DNA from: Flavobacteriaceae bacterium
GTDB taxonomy: Bacteria; Bacteroidota; Bacteroidia; Flavobacteriales; Flavobacteriaceae
Direction of reading: 5' to 3'
NCBI GenBank assembly: GCA_029265595.1
Contig: JAJUIC010000005.1
Span: forward strand, 1-34,144
Length of the DNA: 34,144 bases
The stretch's first letter is position 1. Every line of letters begins with the position of its first letter. Both the position numbers and the translations under genes were made by a program. Shown piece by piece: positions 25,371 through 34,144 of this stretch. Under the pieces are notes generated by a model. The model was not told the DNA's origin and searched no databases. It was given only the letters and a program-made list of their open reading frames with translations.

Positions 25371-28300
25371 ATGGCTAGAAATAATGATAAGAATACAGTG
25401 CAGAGGTTTAATAAGATCTCTATTGGTTTAGCTTCACCTGAATCGATTCTGGCAGAATCTCGAGGGGAAGTACTGAAGCCTGAAACGATCAATTATCGTA
25501 CGCACAAACCAGAGAGAGACGGCCTTTTCTGCGAACGTATATTCGGTCCCGTGAAGGATTATGAGTGTGCGTGTGGGAAGTATAAAAGAATCCGCTATAA
25601 GGGGATTGTATGCGACCGCTGTGGTGTTGAAGTTACCGAGAAGAAAGTGCGAAGGGATCGTGTGGGGCATATCAACCTGGTGGTTCCCGTTGCACACATT
25701 TGGTATTTCAGATCTCTGCCCAACAAAATAGGATATTTACTTGGACTGCCATCCAAGAAGCTGGACATGATCATTTACTACGAAAGGTATGTGGTCATTC
25801 AGCCTGGTATTGCCAAGAATGAAGAGGGAGAGCCTCTTAAGAAAATGGATTTCCTGACGGAAGAAGAATATCTGAATGTCCTGGATAGTCTTCCTCAGGA
25901 TAATATGTACCTCAGTGAGGATGATCCCAATAAGTTCATTGCGAAAATGGGTGCGGAGTGTCTCATTGACCTTCTTCAGCGCATTGATCTGGATGGACTT
26001 TCGTATCAGCTGAGACATAAAGCTAATAACGAAACGTCCAAGCAGCGTAAAACCGAAGCACTTAAGCGGCTTCAGGTAGTGGAAGCTTTCCGCGATGCCA
26101 ACGCTAACAGAGAAAACAGGCCTGACTGGATGATTATGAAGGTGATTCCTGTGATTCCACCGGAATTGCGTCCGCTTGTTCCTCTGGATGGAGGGCGTTT
26201 TGCTACTTCAGATTTGAACGATTTGTATCGAAGGGTGATTATCCGTAACAACCGTTTGAAGCGTCTGATGGAAATTAAAGCTCCTGAGGTAATTCTTCGA
26301 AATGAGAAGCGAATGCTTCAGGAGTCGGTTGATTCGTTGTTTGACAACACCAGAAAATCTTCTGCTGTTAAAACCGATTCAAACAGACCGCTGAAATCAC
26401 TTTCTGATTCCCTAAAAGGAAAGCAGGGTCGCTTCCGCCAGAACCTTCTTGGTAAACGTGTGGATTACTCTGCTCGTTCGGTTATTGTCGTAGGACCAGA
26501 ACTGAAATTGTATGAATGTGGTCTGCCAAAAGATATGGCAGCGGAATTATACAAGCCTTTTGTGATCCGTAAGCTGATCGAAAGAGGAATTGTAAAGACT
26601 GTTAAATCGGCCAAGAAGATTATAGATAAAAAAGAACCGGTGGTTTGGGACATTCTTGAGAATGTTCTGAAAGGACACCCCGTGTTACTGAACCGGGCTC
26701 CTACACTACACCGTCTGGGAATTCAGGCCTTCCAGCCTAAACTGATTGAAGGGAAAGCGATTCGTCTGCACCCCCTGGTTTGTACCGCATTTAACGCGGA
26801 CTTTGATGGGGATCAGATGGCGGTTCACCTGCCACTTGGGCCAGAAGCAATTTTGGAGGCACAGTTGTTAATGCTGGCTTCTCATAACATCCTGAACCCA
26901 GCCAATGGTTCTCCTATTACAGTTCCATCGCAGGATATGGTACTGGGACTGTATTATATGACCAAGGAGCGGAAATCCACTCCTGAGCATCCGGTAATTG
27001 GGGAAGGATTGACATTCTATTCTCCTGAGGAAGTGATTATCGCCTATAACCAGAAGCAGGTGGCTTTGAATGCCGGTATTAAAGTTAGAATTAATACGGT
27101 AAACGAGCACGGACACGAGGTTAAGGAGATCATTGAAACCACCGTGGGACGCGTATTGTTTAACGAAAGCGTGCCAAAGAAGGCAGGTTACATCAATGAA
27201 GTCCTGACCAAAAAATCCCTGCGGGATATTATTGGTCGGATTCTGAAAGTAACTTCCGTTCCTGAGACCGCTGACTTTTTGGATGATATCAAGGACCTTG
27301 GATACAATTTTGCCTTTAGAGGTGGATTGTCATTCAGCCTTAATGACATTATCATTCCCGAAGAGAAAACGGCTATGATTGAAGAGGCCAACCAGCAGGT
27401 AGAGGGCATTATGGCCAATTATAACATGGGTCTGATTACCAATAACGAGCGCTATAATCAGGTCATTGATATCTGGACTTCTACCAACGCAGGTCTGACC
27501 GAAATGGCTATGAAGCGCATCCGGGAAGATCAGGGAGGATTTAACTCAGTGTATATGATGCTTGATTCCGGAGCTCGAGGATCTAAAGAACAGATTCGTC
27601 AGCTAACCGGTATGCGAGGTTTGATGGCCAAGCCTAAGAAATCTAGCTCAGGTGGAGGAGAAATTATCGAGAACCCGATTCTTTCCAACTTTAAAGAAGG
27701 TCTGTCGATTATTGAGTACTTTATTTCAACGCATGGAGCAAGGAAAGGTCTGGCGGATACTGCACTTAAAACGGCAGATGCTGGTTACCTGACCCGAAGA
27801 CTGGTGGATGTGTCTCAGGACGTTATTGTCAATGAAGATGATTGTGGTACCCTGCGTGGAGTAACAGTGACTGCTTTCAAGAAAAATGAAGAAGTTGTAG
27901 AGACTCTTGGAGACAGGATACTTGGCCGTACTTCATTAGAAGATCTTTACCACCCCATCACCAACGAACTGCTTGTGGCGGCCGGAGTGGAGATTGATGA
28001 GGACATGGTGGCCAAAATCAACGAAGCCCCGATCGATGCGGTGGAAGTTCGTTCGCCTTTGACCTGTGAAGCCAAGAAAGGAATCTGTGTGAAGTGTTAT
28101 GGACGTAATCTGGCCACAGGTAAAACTGTGCAGCGCGGAGAGGCGGTTGGAGTAGTAGCTGCTCAGTCTATCGGAGAGCCTGGTACACAGCTGACACTTC
28201 GGACTTTCCACGTAGGAGGTATTGCGGGTAACATTTCTGAGGAAAATAAACTGGTTGCCAAGTTTAGCGGTATTGCTGAAATCGAGGATCTTAAGGTTGT

Positions 28301-29672
28301 TACTGGAGAGACCCCTGATGGTGGAACCTCCGAAATTGTAATCTCGAGGACTTCTGAAGTGAAAATTAAAGACCCTCAGACAGGTATTGTCTTGAGCACC
28401 AATAACATTCCTTATGGATCACAAATCTTTATTAAAGATGGTGATACCGTGACCAAGGATGATGTATTGTGCCAGTGGGATCCTTATAACGGGGTGATTA
28501 TTTCCGAATTTGCAGGTAAGATCAAATACGAGAATATTGAACAGGGGGTTACGTATCAGGTGGAGATTGATGAGCAAACCGGATTCCAGGAGAAAGTAAT
28601 TTCTGAATCCAGAAACAAAAAGCTGATCCCGACCCTGCAGATCCTAGGAAATAAGGATGAAGTCATTCGTTCTTATAACCTGCCTGTGGGAGCTCACCTG
28701 ATGGTAGATGATGATGAAAAGATCGGAATTGGTAAAATTCTGGTGAAGATACCAAGAAGATCTTCCAAGTCCGGAGATATTACAGGTGGTCTACCAAGAG
28801 TAACCGAGCTGTTTGAAGCCAGAAATCCATCGAACCCTGCTGTGGTGAGTGAAATTGATGGAGTTATTTCCTTCGGGAAGATTAAGCGAGGTAACCGTGA
28901 GATTATCGTGGAGTCTAAACTGGGAGAAGTCAAAAAGTATCTAGTGAAACTTTCGAATCAGATCCTGGTTCAGGAAAACGACTATGTCCGCGCCGGAATG
29001 CCGTTGTCGGATGGTTCTGTAACTCCTGAGGATATCTTGAGTATTCAAGGGCCTAATGCAGTACAACAGTACCTGGTTAACGAGGTTCAGGAGGTTTACC
29101 GACTACAAGGGGTGAAGATTAATGATAAGCATTTCGAAGTAGTGGTAAGACAAATGATGCGTAAGGTACGGGTAGTGGATCCGGGAGATACCATCTTCCT
29201 GGAGAACCAGTTGATTCATAAGTCGGACTTTATTGAAGAGAACGATGCCATCTTTGGAATGAAGGTGGTTGAGGATGCTGGAGATTCTGAGACGCTAAAA
29301 GCAGGACAAATAGTTTCTCCTCGAGAACTTCGAGATGAAAATTCGCTCCTGCGACGTCAGGATAAGAATCTTGTAGTGGCCAGAGATGCTACACCAGCTA
29401 CAGCTACTCCAGTGCTTCAGGGTATCACCAGAGCTTCACTACAGACCAAGTCCTTCATCTCAGCGGCTTCCTTCCAGGAAACCACCAAGGTGTTGAACGA
29501 AGCTGCAGTAAGCGGTAAAGTGGATACACTTGAGGGTCTTAAGGAGAATGTTATTGTTGGACATCGAATTCCCGCAGGTACAGGACTTCGTGAGTATGAC
29601 GATATCATCGTAGGATCCAAAGCAGAATTCGAGGAAATGCTGCAGAAAAAGCAGGAGGTAAATTATAACTAA
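25371..29672 (+). CDS. rpoC: RNA polymerase beta' subunit
   Basis: A 1433-residue catalytic subunit. N-terminal zinc site with Cys 66, 68, 81 and 84 ([19 protein letters not shown]), active-site NADFDGDQM with Asp 477, 479 and 481 holding the catalytic Mg, trigger-loop region with [20 protein letters not shown], and a second zinc site with [11 protein letters not shown]. Full length. The ATG at 25371 begins MARNNDKNT; the upstream in-frame ATG at 25332 lies in the intergenic hairpin. A terminator follows. Confidence 0.98.
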   Translation: MARNNDKNTVQRFNKISIGLASPESILAESRGEVLKPETINYRTHKPERDGLFCERIFGPVKDYECACGKYKRIRYKGIVCDRCGVEVTEKKVRRDRVGHINLVVPVAHIWYFRSLPNKIGYLLGLPSKKLDMIIYYERYVVIQPGIAKNEEGEPLKKMDFLTEEEYLNVLDSLPQDNMYLSEDDPNKFIAKMGAECLIDLLQRIDLDGLSYQLRHKANNETSKQRKTEALKRLQVVEAFRDANANRENRPDWMIMKVIPVIPPELRPLVPLDGGRFATSDLNDLYRRVIIRNNRLKRLMEIKAPEVILRNEKRMLQESVDSLFDNTRKSSAVKTDSNRPLKSLSDSLKGKQGRFRQNLLGKRVDYSARSVIVVGPELKLYECGLPKDMAAELYKPFVIRKLIERGIVKTVKSAKKIIDKKEPVVWDILENVLKGHPVLLNRAPTLHRLGIQAFQPKLIEGKAIRLHPLVCTAFNADFDGDQMAVHLPLGPEAILEAQLLMLASHNILNPANGSPITVPSQDMVLGLYYMTKERKSTPEHPVIGEGLTFYSPEEVIIAYNQKQVALNAGIKVRINTVNEHGHEVKEIIETTVGRVLFNESVPKKAGYINEVLTKKSLRDIIGRILKVTSVPETADFLDDIKDLGYNFAFRGGLSFSLNDIIIPEEKTAMIEEANQQVEGIMANYNMGLITNNERYNQVIDIWTSTNAGLTEMAMKRIREDQGGFNSVYMMLDSGARGSKEQIRQLTGMRGLMAKPKKSSSGGGEIIENPILSNFKEGLSIIEYFISTHGARKGLADTALKTADAGYLTRRLVDVSQDVIVNEDDCGTLRGVTVTAFKKNEEVVETLGDRILGRTSLEDLYHPITNELLVAAGVEIDEDMVAKINEAPIDAVEVRSPLTCEAKKGICVKCYGRNLATGKTVQRGEAVGVVAAQSIGEPGTQLTLRTFHVGGIAGNISEENKLVAKFSGIAEIEDLKVVTGETPDGGTSEIVISRTSEVKIKDPQTGIVLSTNNIPYGSQIFIKDGDTVTKDDVLCQWDPYNGVIISEFAGKIKYENIEQGVTYQVEIDEQTGFQEKVISESRNKKLIPTLQILGNKDEVIRSYNLPVGAHLMVDDDEKIGIGKILVKIPRRSSKSGDITGGLPRVTELFEARNPSNPAVVSEIDGVISFGKIKRGNREIIVESKLGEVKKYLVKLSNQILVQENDYVRAGMPLSDGSVTPEDILSIQGPNAVQQYLVNEVQEVYRLQGVKINDKHFEVVVRQMMRKVRVVDPGDTIFLENQLIHKSDFIEENDAIFGMKVVEDAGDSETLKAGQIVSPRELRDENSLLRRQDKNLVVARDATPATATPVLQGITRASLQTKSFISAASFQETTKVLNEAAVSGKVDTLEGLKENVIVGHRIPAGTGLREYDDIIVGSKAEFEEMLQKKQEVNYN

Positions 29673-29704
29673 TTGCTGATTAAGTAGCTACAAATAATTA
29701 ATTC

Positions 29705-29737
29705 AAAAAATCCCGATCCCTGTGGTCGGGATTTTTT
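29705..29737 (+). terminator. Terminator after rpoC
   Basis: AAAAAATCCCGA pairs with TCGGGATTTTTT around a nine-base loop. It ends the secE-to-rpoC block, 33 bp past the rpoC stop. A-run and T-run are symmetric, so it may act in both directions. Confidence 0.92.
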
Positions 29738-29767
29738 GTAGTTTTAAATAATCATAAAGACAATGTC

Positions 29768-30079
29768 ATGAGTGAAGATAACAAGAAAGTACAGCAATTA
29801 AATATTGAAATTGATGAACAAGTAGCTGACGGCACCTATTCCAATCTGGCTATAATCAATCATTCTCCTTCAGAGTTTGTTGTTGATTTTGTCAATATCA
29901 TGCCTGGAAATCCAAAGTCGAAGGTGAAATCCAGAATTATCCTAACCCCTCAACATGCCAAACGCTTTTTAAAAGCGCTCGCAGATAATGTGCAGAAATT
30001 TGAACAGGCACATGGGGAAATTCGCGATTTTGAGAAGGCTCCGATTCCAATGAATTTTGGCCCAACAGGACAGGCTTAA
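29768..30079 (+). CDS. DUF3467 protein
   Basis: A 103-residue cytosolic protein of the DUF3467 family: INIEID-like start (LNIEIDEQVADGTYSNLAIINHSPSEFVVDF), then VKSRIILTPQHAKRFLKAL and an acidic helical end. Widespread and conserved in Bacteroidota, usually near rpoC; function not established. No Shine-Dalgarno. It sits between two terminators, so it is probably a single-gene unit. Confidence 0.88.
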   Translation: MSEDNKKVQQLNIEIDEQVADGTYSNLAIINHSPSEFVVDFVNIMPGNPKSKVKSRIILTPQHAKRFLKALADNVQKFEQAHGEIRDFEKAPIPMNFGPTGQA

Positions 30080-30144
30080 TGAGTCAAGAGGTTTTTCTCA
30101 CCAGGGTTGGCCTAAGCGGGGAAGGCAGTGGAAAAGAGAGGGAT

Positions 30145-30184
30145 AAAAAGTAAGCTGGAATCTACCACATCCAGCTTACTTTTT
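30145..30184. terminator. Bidirectional terminator between DUF3467 and prfC
   Basis: AAAAAGTAAGCTGGA (30145-30159) pairs perfectly with TCCAGCTTACTTTTT (30170-30184), a 15 bp stem with A and T tracts on either side. It can end both the rightward DUF3467 transcript and the leftward prfC transcript. Confidence 0.9.
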
Positions 30185-30256
30185 ATGTACCAGTGGGTGA
30201 CTTTGGTCAGCCGTATTGCGTTTAGGAGCCTGAAGAGGTTTGTCCGGTTCCAATTG

Positions 30257-31843
30257 TTACCATTCCGAAGTAAAATGGAACTTTATACTGGGGTATTTTT
30301 GCTGTGCCATTTGTAGAGAGAAAGCGGAATCAGCTAAAAAGACCAGTTGTCCTTTTTTATCTTTAGCCAAATAACGAGCTTTGACTTGTTTGAAATCTTT
30401 GAATTCCTCGTTTTTAGGATCCTGCGGATCTACCCAACAGGCTTTGTGAACATTTAGATTTTCGTAAGTACATTTGGCGCCGTACTCATGTTCCAGCCGG
30501 TACTGAATCACCTCATACTGTAGCGCCCCTACCGTTCCGATGACTTTTCTTCCGTTGAGTTCTAGTTTAAACAGTTGGGCGACACCTTCATCCATTAATT
30601 GGTCAATCCCTTTCTCCAGCTGTTTGGATTTCATAGGATCCGCATTGTTGATATACCGAAAGTGTTCGGGTGAAAAGCTGGGGATACCTCTGTAGCGCAG
30701 TTCTTCGCCTTGAGTCAAGGTGTCGCCAATTTTGAAGTTGCCCGTATCGTGGAGGCCCACAATGTCTCCGGGGTACGAAGTGTCTACAATTTCTTTCTTT
30801 TCGGCAAAGAAAGCATTAGGGCTTGAAAACTTCAGATTTTTTTTCAGACGTACATGTAAATAAGGAGTGTTGCGCTCGAATTTACCAGAAACTATTTTAA
30901 CGAATGCCAGGCGATCTCTGTGCTTGGGATCCATATTCGCGTGAATTTTAAACACGAAACCCGTAAACTCTTTCTCCTCCGGATGCACGACACGAACATC
31001 GCTTTGTTTGGGAGTTGGGGTGGGAGCAATTTCTACAAAACAATCCAGTAATTCCCGAACCCCAAAATTATTCAAAGCCGAGCCGAAAAAGACAGGTTGC
31101 AGGCGTCCCGCGCGATAAGCTTCCAGATCGAATTCCGGGTAGACCCCTTGCGCAAGTTCCAATTCATCACGCAGGTTATTGGCTGCTTTCTCTCCTACCA
31201 GCTGGTCAAGTTCAGAAGAGGAAAGATCAGATATCTCAACCGTTTCTTCTATATCTCTACGAGGATCACCTGTAAAAAGGTTGATGTTGTGCTCCCAGAT
31301 GTTATAAATGCCTTTAAAATCATAACCCATTCCGATAGGGAAACTTAGAGGAGTCACCGTGAGGTTTAATTTTTGTTCGATTTCATCAAGAAGCTCAAAT
31401 GCGTCCTTTCCCTCCCGGTCCATCTTGTTGATAAAGACAATCATGGGGATGTTTCTCATCCGGCAAACCTCTACGAGTTTCTCCGTTTGTTCCTCAACTC
31501 CTTTTGCCACGTCCACTACCACTATAACAGAATCCACGGCTGTCAGCGTACGGAACGTATCTTCAGCAAAGTCTTTATGACCCGGTGTGTCCAGGATATT
31601 AATTTTGTTTCCGTTGTATTCAAAGGCAAGAACAGAGGTCGCCACAGATATCCCTCTTTGACGTTCGATCTCCATAAAGTCACTGGTGGCTCCTTTCTTA
31701 ATCTTATTTGATTTTACCGCACCTGCTTCCTGGATAGCTCCTCCAAATAAGAGCAGCTTTTCTGTTAAAGTAGTTTTACCTGCATCCGGGTGAGCAATAA
31801 CTCCAAAGGTCCTTCGCCTCTTGATTTCATCTACAAATTTCAT
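30257..31843 (-). CDS. prfC: Peptide chain release factor 3
   Basis: A 528-residue translational GTPase that recycles RF1/RF2 from terminated ribosomes. G1 is AHPDAGKTT, G3 is DTPGHKDF, G4 is NKMD, and the RF3-specific C-terminal blocks include GALQYEVIQYRLEHEYGAKC. Standard length. The frame is open to 31879, but the ATG at 31841-31843 (MKFVDEIKRRRTFGVIAHPD) matches the family start and lies downstream of the -7 box. Single leftward gene. Confidence 0.96.
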   Translation of the reverse strand: MKFVDEIKRRRTFGVIAHPDAGKTTLTEKLLLFGGAIQEAGAVKSNKIKKGATSDFMEIERQRGISVATSVLAFEYNGNKINILDTPGHKDFAEDTFRTLTAVDSVIVVVDVAKGVEEQTEKLVEVCRMRNIPMIVFINKMDREGKDAFELLDEIEQKLNLTVTPLSFPIGMGYDFKGIYNIWEHNINLFTGDPRRDIEETVEISDLSSSELDQLVGEKAANNLRDELELAQGVYPEFDLEAYRAGRLQPVFFGSALNNFGVRELLDCFVEIAPTPTPKQSDVRVVHPEEKEFTGFVFKIHANMDPKHRDRLAFVKIVSGKFERNTPYLHVRLKKNLKFSSPNAFFAEKKEIVDTSYPGDIVGLHDTGNFKIGDTLTQGEELRYRGIPSFSPEHFRYINNADPMKSKQLEKGIDQLMDEGVAQLFKLELNGRKVIGTVGALQYEVIQYRLEHEYGAKCTYENLNVHKACWVDPQDPKNEEFKDFKQVKARYLAKDKKGQLVFLADSAFSLQMAQQKYPSIKFHFTSEW

Positions 31844-31860
31844 ATTCAGAATTAAGGCTG

Positions 31861-31868
31861 CAAAGTTA
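31861..31868 (-). promoter_or_regulatory. -7 box (TAACTTTG) of prfC
   Basis: On the minus strand an exact TAnnTTTG match 17 bp upstream of the prfC ATG. A start point near 31854 would leave a leader of only about 11 nt. No -33 TTG at the usual distance. Confidence 0.5.
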
Positions 31869-31944
31869 CTTATTTCCAACTGAATTAAGGAGTTTCAGCT
31901 TGTGGCAATTCCACCAGGACTACGGGAATTCCTATATGTTTTCG

Positions 31945-31952
31945 TATTTTTG
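31945..31952 (+). promoter_or_regulatory. -7 box (TATTTTTG) of idi-queD
   Basis: An exact TAnnTTTG match 16 bp upstream of the idi ATG, implying a near-leaderless message (about 10 nt). No -33 TTG at the usual distance. Confidence 0.5.
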
Positions 31953-31968
31953 GTGATAAAATAGTAGC

Positions 31969-32487
31969 ATGGAAGAGGAAAAAGTAATTTTGGTAAACGA
32001 ACGGGATGAGCCCATTGGCCTGATGCCCAAAATGGAAGCACATGAGAAAGCACTGCTACATAGGGCTTTTTCCGTATTCATTTTTAATGATGAAAATGAG
32101 TTAATGATTCAACAGCGGGCATTAGGAAAATACCATTCTCCCGGTTTATGGGCCAATACCTGTTGCAGCCATCAGCGGGAAGGCGAAACCAATATAGCTG
32201 CCGGAATGAGAAGATTGCAAGAGGAAATGGGTTTTACCACCTCATTAGAAGACAGTATCTCTTTTATTTATAAAGCGCCTTTTGATAACGGACTGACAGA
32301 GCATGAGTTTGATCACATCCTCATTGGGCGATATAATCAGCAACCGCAACCGAATCCAGAAGAAGTGCATGACTGGAAATGGATGGGTCTGGAGGAAATT
32401 AAAGCAGATATGGAAGCCCAGCCTGAGAAGTACACAGCATGGTTTAAAATAATCTTTGATAAATATTACAAACACATAGCCCAATGA
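31969..32487 (+). CDS. idi: Isopentenyl-diphosphate delta-isomerase, type I
   Basis: A 172-residue Nudix-fold enzyme interconverting IPP and DMAPP for isoprenoids (menaquinone, carotenoids). Catalytic Cys in NTCCSHQ (C66 by alignment to E. coli C67), acidic pair E111 and E113 in TEHEFDHIL, and metal-site His 25, 31 and 68. Length is normal. Its stop overlaps the queD start (ATGA, 4 bp), so the two are coupled. It gives the cell a zinc/magnesium-dependent type I rather than an FMN type II isomerase. Confidence 0.95.
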   Translation: MEEEKVILVNERDEPIGLMPKMEAHEKALLHRAFSVFIFNDENELMIQQRALGKYHSPGLWANTCCSHQREGETNIAAGMRRLQEEMGFTTSLEDSISFIYKAPFDNGLTEHEFDHILIGRYNQQPQPNPEEVHDWKWMGLEEIKADMEAQPEKYTAWFKIIFDKYYKHIAQ

Positions 32488-32894
32488 GAGTCACGGTGAA
32501 CAGGAAAGCACATTTTAATGCTGCTCATAGACTTTACCGAAAAGATTGGGATGACCACAAGAATGAGCAGGTATTTGGTAAATGCAGTAACCCTCATTAC
32601 CATGGTCATAATTATGAATTGATTGTGTCAGTGACAGGAGAGGTAGATCCTGAAACAGGTTTTGTGATGGATCTAAAGAAGCTCAAGGAACTCATATACC
32701 AGGAGGTGGAGCTTCCACTGGATCACAAGAATCTCAATACCGAAGTAGCGGAATTTCGCAATCTGAATCCCACAGCAGAAAATATCGCAATTGTTATCTG
32801 GAATCGCATGCGAAGGAAAATTTCACAGGATATGGATCTTTCGGTTACATTATACGAGACGCCTCGCAATTTCGTGGTATATTCCGGATCCTAA
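32484..32894 (+). CDS. 6-pyruvoyl-tetrahydropterin / 6-carboxytetrahydropterin synthase family (QueD-like)
   Basis: A 136-residue T-fold enzyme. Zinc ligands H15 (FNAAHRL), H40 and H42 (CSNPHYHGHNY), the catalytic Cys 34, the PLDHKNLN acid/His segment and the C-terminal Glu in ETPRNF that binds the pterin. It acts on dihydroneopterin triphosphate. The CSNPHYHGH spacing fits both QueD (queuosine path) and PTPS; no queC or queE is adjacent, so the reaction is left open. It overlaps idi by 4 bp; the two pathways are unrelated, so the link is probably transcriptional convenience. Confidence 0.88.
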   Translation: MRVTVNRKAHFNAAHRLYRKDWDDHKNEQVFGKCSNPHYHGHNYELIVSVTGEVDPETGFVMDLKKLKELIYQEVELPLDHKNLNTEVAEFRNLNPTAENIAIVIWNRMRRKISQDMDLSVTLYETPRNFVVYSGS

Positions 32895-33008
32895 TATTCG
32901 TCTGAGAAAATATCAACTGACTTATTTGATTTTAATTTGGTAAAACACATTAAAGAACCTTTTCAACCGAATATTTGATGTAATTTTACAACCTAATATT
33001 TATCAAAA

Positions 33009-33275
33009 ATGGCGAACAAAAGAGACTTGAAAAAAGACATTAATTACGTCTTTGGTGACATCATAGAAGCGGCTTATCTTCATCAAATCGCGAATCCGGA
33101 ACAAAATAAAACCCAAACGGAGGAGATTGTTGATGAGGCCATTGAAGGCTTTGATCAATTGATCGAGAAAGTTAATCAACGTAATCTTGAAAATCCCAAA
33201 GATCATTTCCGATCCGTCAGGAAAGAGCTGGAAGAAAGAGCTCAAGATCTGGTCGAAAAGGTAAACGCTCTATAA
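33009..33275 (+). CDS. Small conserved helical protein, unknown function
   Basis: An 88-residue, charged, all-helical protein starting MANKRDLKKDINYVFGDIIEAA, with Glu/Lys/Gln-rich amphipathic helices to the end. No cysteine, no membrane segment, no known domain recognised. Its soluble, cytosolic character and clean ATG after an AT-rich leader, plus a terminator just behind, support it as a real gene. The reverse frame over the same bases is a shadow. Confidence 0.75.
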   Translation: MANKRDLKKDINYVFGDIIEAAYLHQIANPEQNKTQTEEIVDEAIEGFDQLIEKVNQRNLENPKDHFRSVRKELEERAQDLVEKVNAL

Positions 33276-33327
33276 GTGTAATCGGCCTCGCGTATGATTC
33301 ATATATGGCGCTGTCATTTAAAATAAT

Positions 33328-33369
33328 CAAACAGCCTCCTAAAGCTAAGATAGTTTTAGGAGGCTGTTT
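33328..33369. terminator. Bidirectional terminator between convergent genes
   Basis: AACAGCCTCCTAAA (33328-33341) pairs with TTTAGGAGGCTGTT (33353-33366), followed by further T. The loop is about 11 nt and an A-rich flank lies on the other side. It ends the small helical gene and possibly the leftward DUF4369 gene. Confidence 0.9.
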
Positions 33370-33409
33370 TTCATTCTGCTGGTGGTATTTTGGATTAGTC
33401 GGCCTTCAT

Positions 33410-34144
33410 TTATTCCGAAAGGGAATCCTCCACCGAAGCCGATAGTTCCGCTTCCAGGGCTTTTCGCTCTTCAATGAGTTCTCCCAACGATTTTCCGTAT
33501 CTTGAATCCCTAATTTGGGGCTGGAGCGAATTGTATATGGTATCCAGGTATTTGAGATTGGCATCGAACACTTCGGTGACCGCCAGATAAGGGGCCACTT
33601 CTTTGTCTTTGTTATTTATGGCATAATTTACCGTGAAGAGATAACGTCTTCTTAGAAGACTTTCCATCTTGTCGTTTGCTACTTCAGCTCGCTCCTGATC
33701 TCCTTGTTGTTGAGCCTCTATGCTTTCCTTTAAAAGGTCCAGGTTCTGGGAATTAAAGCGGTCCATCATGGATTGGAACTCCATCAGCTTTTCATGATTC
33801 TCGGATCCTTCCACCACTACGGCGGTCGCAAATCGTTCCAATGTGGTGTGGATTGTCATCTCTCCGGGTTCAGCAAAAAACGGGAAACGATCATCGTAAA
33901 AAGAATTGTCGACCTTATCCAGGTGAAGGAAAAGCACTTCGGGTTCTTCTATTTCCACATGGAATGTGAAATTAGGGTCTCCATGTACCACAATGGAATC
34001 CAAGGTTACAAGGATGGTATCCTCGACTTTCTGAAGGTATACCGTTCCTTTTTTTAAATCTTTAATGGTTCCGTTTATGGTTAAGCTGCTTTCTTTTTTA
34101 GAGCAGGCTGCTATAGCAATAAGGGTGATTATGAATAGACCGTA
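33410..34144 (-). CDS. DUF4369 lipoprotein, N-terminus cut by window edge
   Basis: 244 residues are visible; the first few residues of the signal peptide lie beyond the right edge. The visible start GLFIITLIAIAACSKKESS is a lipoprotein signal with a lipobox ending in Cys at about the 14th visible residue. Then comes a DUF4369 domain (SLTINGTIKDLKKGTVYLQK...VEIEEPEVLFLHL), usually the N-terminal part of Bacteroidota thioredoxin-like lipoproteins. Here the rest is a helical region rich in Glu and Gln, ending ELSASVEDSLSE, with no thioredoxin CxxC. An in-frame TTG at 34003 gives a shorter frame, but the signal peptide upstream shows the longer one is right. Function unknown; located at the outer or inner membrane. 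Confidence 0.82.
   Translation of the reverse strand, partial: YGLFIITLIAIAACSKKESSLTINGTIKDLKKGTVYLQKVEDTILVTLDSIVVHGDPNFTFHVEIEEPEVLFLHLDKVDNSFYDDRFPFFAEPGEMTIHTTLERFATAVVVEGSENHEKLMEFQSMMDRFNSQNLDLLKESIEAQQQGDQERAEVANDKMESLLRRRYLFTVNYAINNKDKEVAPYLAVTEVFDANLKYLDTIYNSLQPQIRDSRYGKSLGELIEERKALEAELSASVEDSLSE

Noticed and set aside
1-34144. CRISPR arrays, insertion sequences, toxin-antitoxin or defence islands
   Set aside because: No regularly spaced repeats, transposase motifs, terminal inverted repeats or nuclease/toxin families were seen. The window is core chromosome.

Overview
The window looks like a chromosomal segment from a member of the Flavobacteriia (phylum Bacteroidota). The evidence is internal. 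Many genes carry the Bacteroidetes -7 promoter box TAnnTTTG, sometimes with an upstream TTG. Most start codons lack a Shine-Dalgarno sequence. Flavobacterial protein families occur (DUF4369 lipoprotein, short PspC-like protein, SprB repeat, DUF3467), and the block rpsU-xerC-tRNAs-tuf-tRNA-Trp-secE-nusG-rplKAJL-rpoBC has the order familiar from this class. No plasmid, phage, IS or CRISPR signature was seen.

Layout. (1) 1-4933: a five-gene leftward operon with overlapping or abutting genes (spoIIM-like, a multi-pass membrane protein, DUF4129, DUF4350, moxR-like ATPase cut by the left edge), divergent from an RDD membrane protein. This is a MoxR-type chaperone/membrane module of unknown substrate. 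(2) 4968-8671: a beta-lactamase-fold serine hydrolase, a NamZ-like (DUF1343) cell-wall lipoprotein and a divergent LolC/E-type ABC permease whose start codon lies only 9 bp from that of namZ. (3) 8842-14836: a cysteine/cystathionine beta-synthase, two small coupled membrane-protein genes, a PspC-like protein, an alanine:cation symporter with an unusual extracytoplasmic N-terminus, and an acyl-CoA dehydrogenase. (4) 14850-29737: the translation/transcription core. rpsU has a perfect 10-base Shine-Dalgarno; xerC starts directly at the end of the rpsU terminator; then come a 348 bp leader region, tRNA-Thr(TGT), tRNA-Tyr(GTA), tRNA-Gly(TCC), tRNA-Thr(GGT), tuf, tRNA-Trp(CCA), secE, nusG, rplK, rplA, rplJ, rplL, rpoB and rpoC. 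Hairpins that look like terminators or attenuators sit after tuf, before rplK, between rplL and rpoB, and between rpoB and rpoC. (5) 29768-34144: DUF3467, prfC (reverse), idi-queD (overlapping ATGA), a small conserved acidic protein, and a DUF4369 lipoprotein cut by the right edge.

How the parts work together. Region 4 is one growth-rate-linked supply line: tRNAs, EF-Tu, Sec translocon subunit, NusG, stalk ribosomal proteins and RNA polymerase, with a strong promoter (TTG-N18-TACATTTG) before the first tRNA and internal hairpins that could set relative dosage. The rest is ordinary envelope and metabolic functions.

I did not find a clear-cut new defence or mobile system. The most interesting signals are regulatory: the SD-bearing rpsU, the terminator/promoter/start-codon overlap at xerC, the mirrored promoter boxes in the 9 bp namZ/permease divergence, the apparent absence of an hpf/raiA gene with a candidate small-RNA or leader unit in its place, and the composite symporter.
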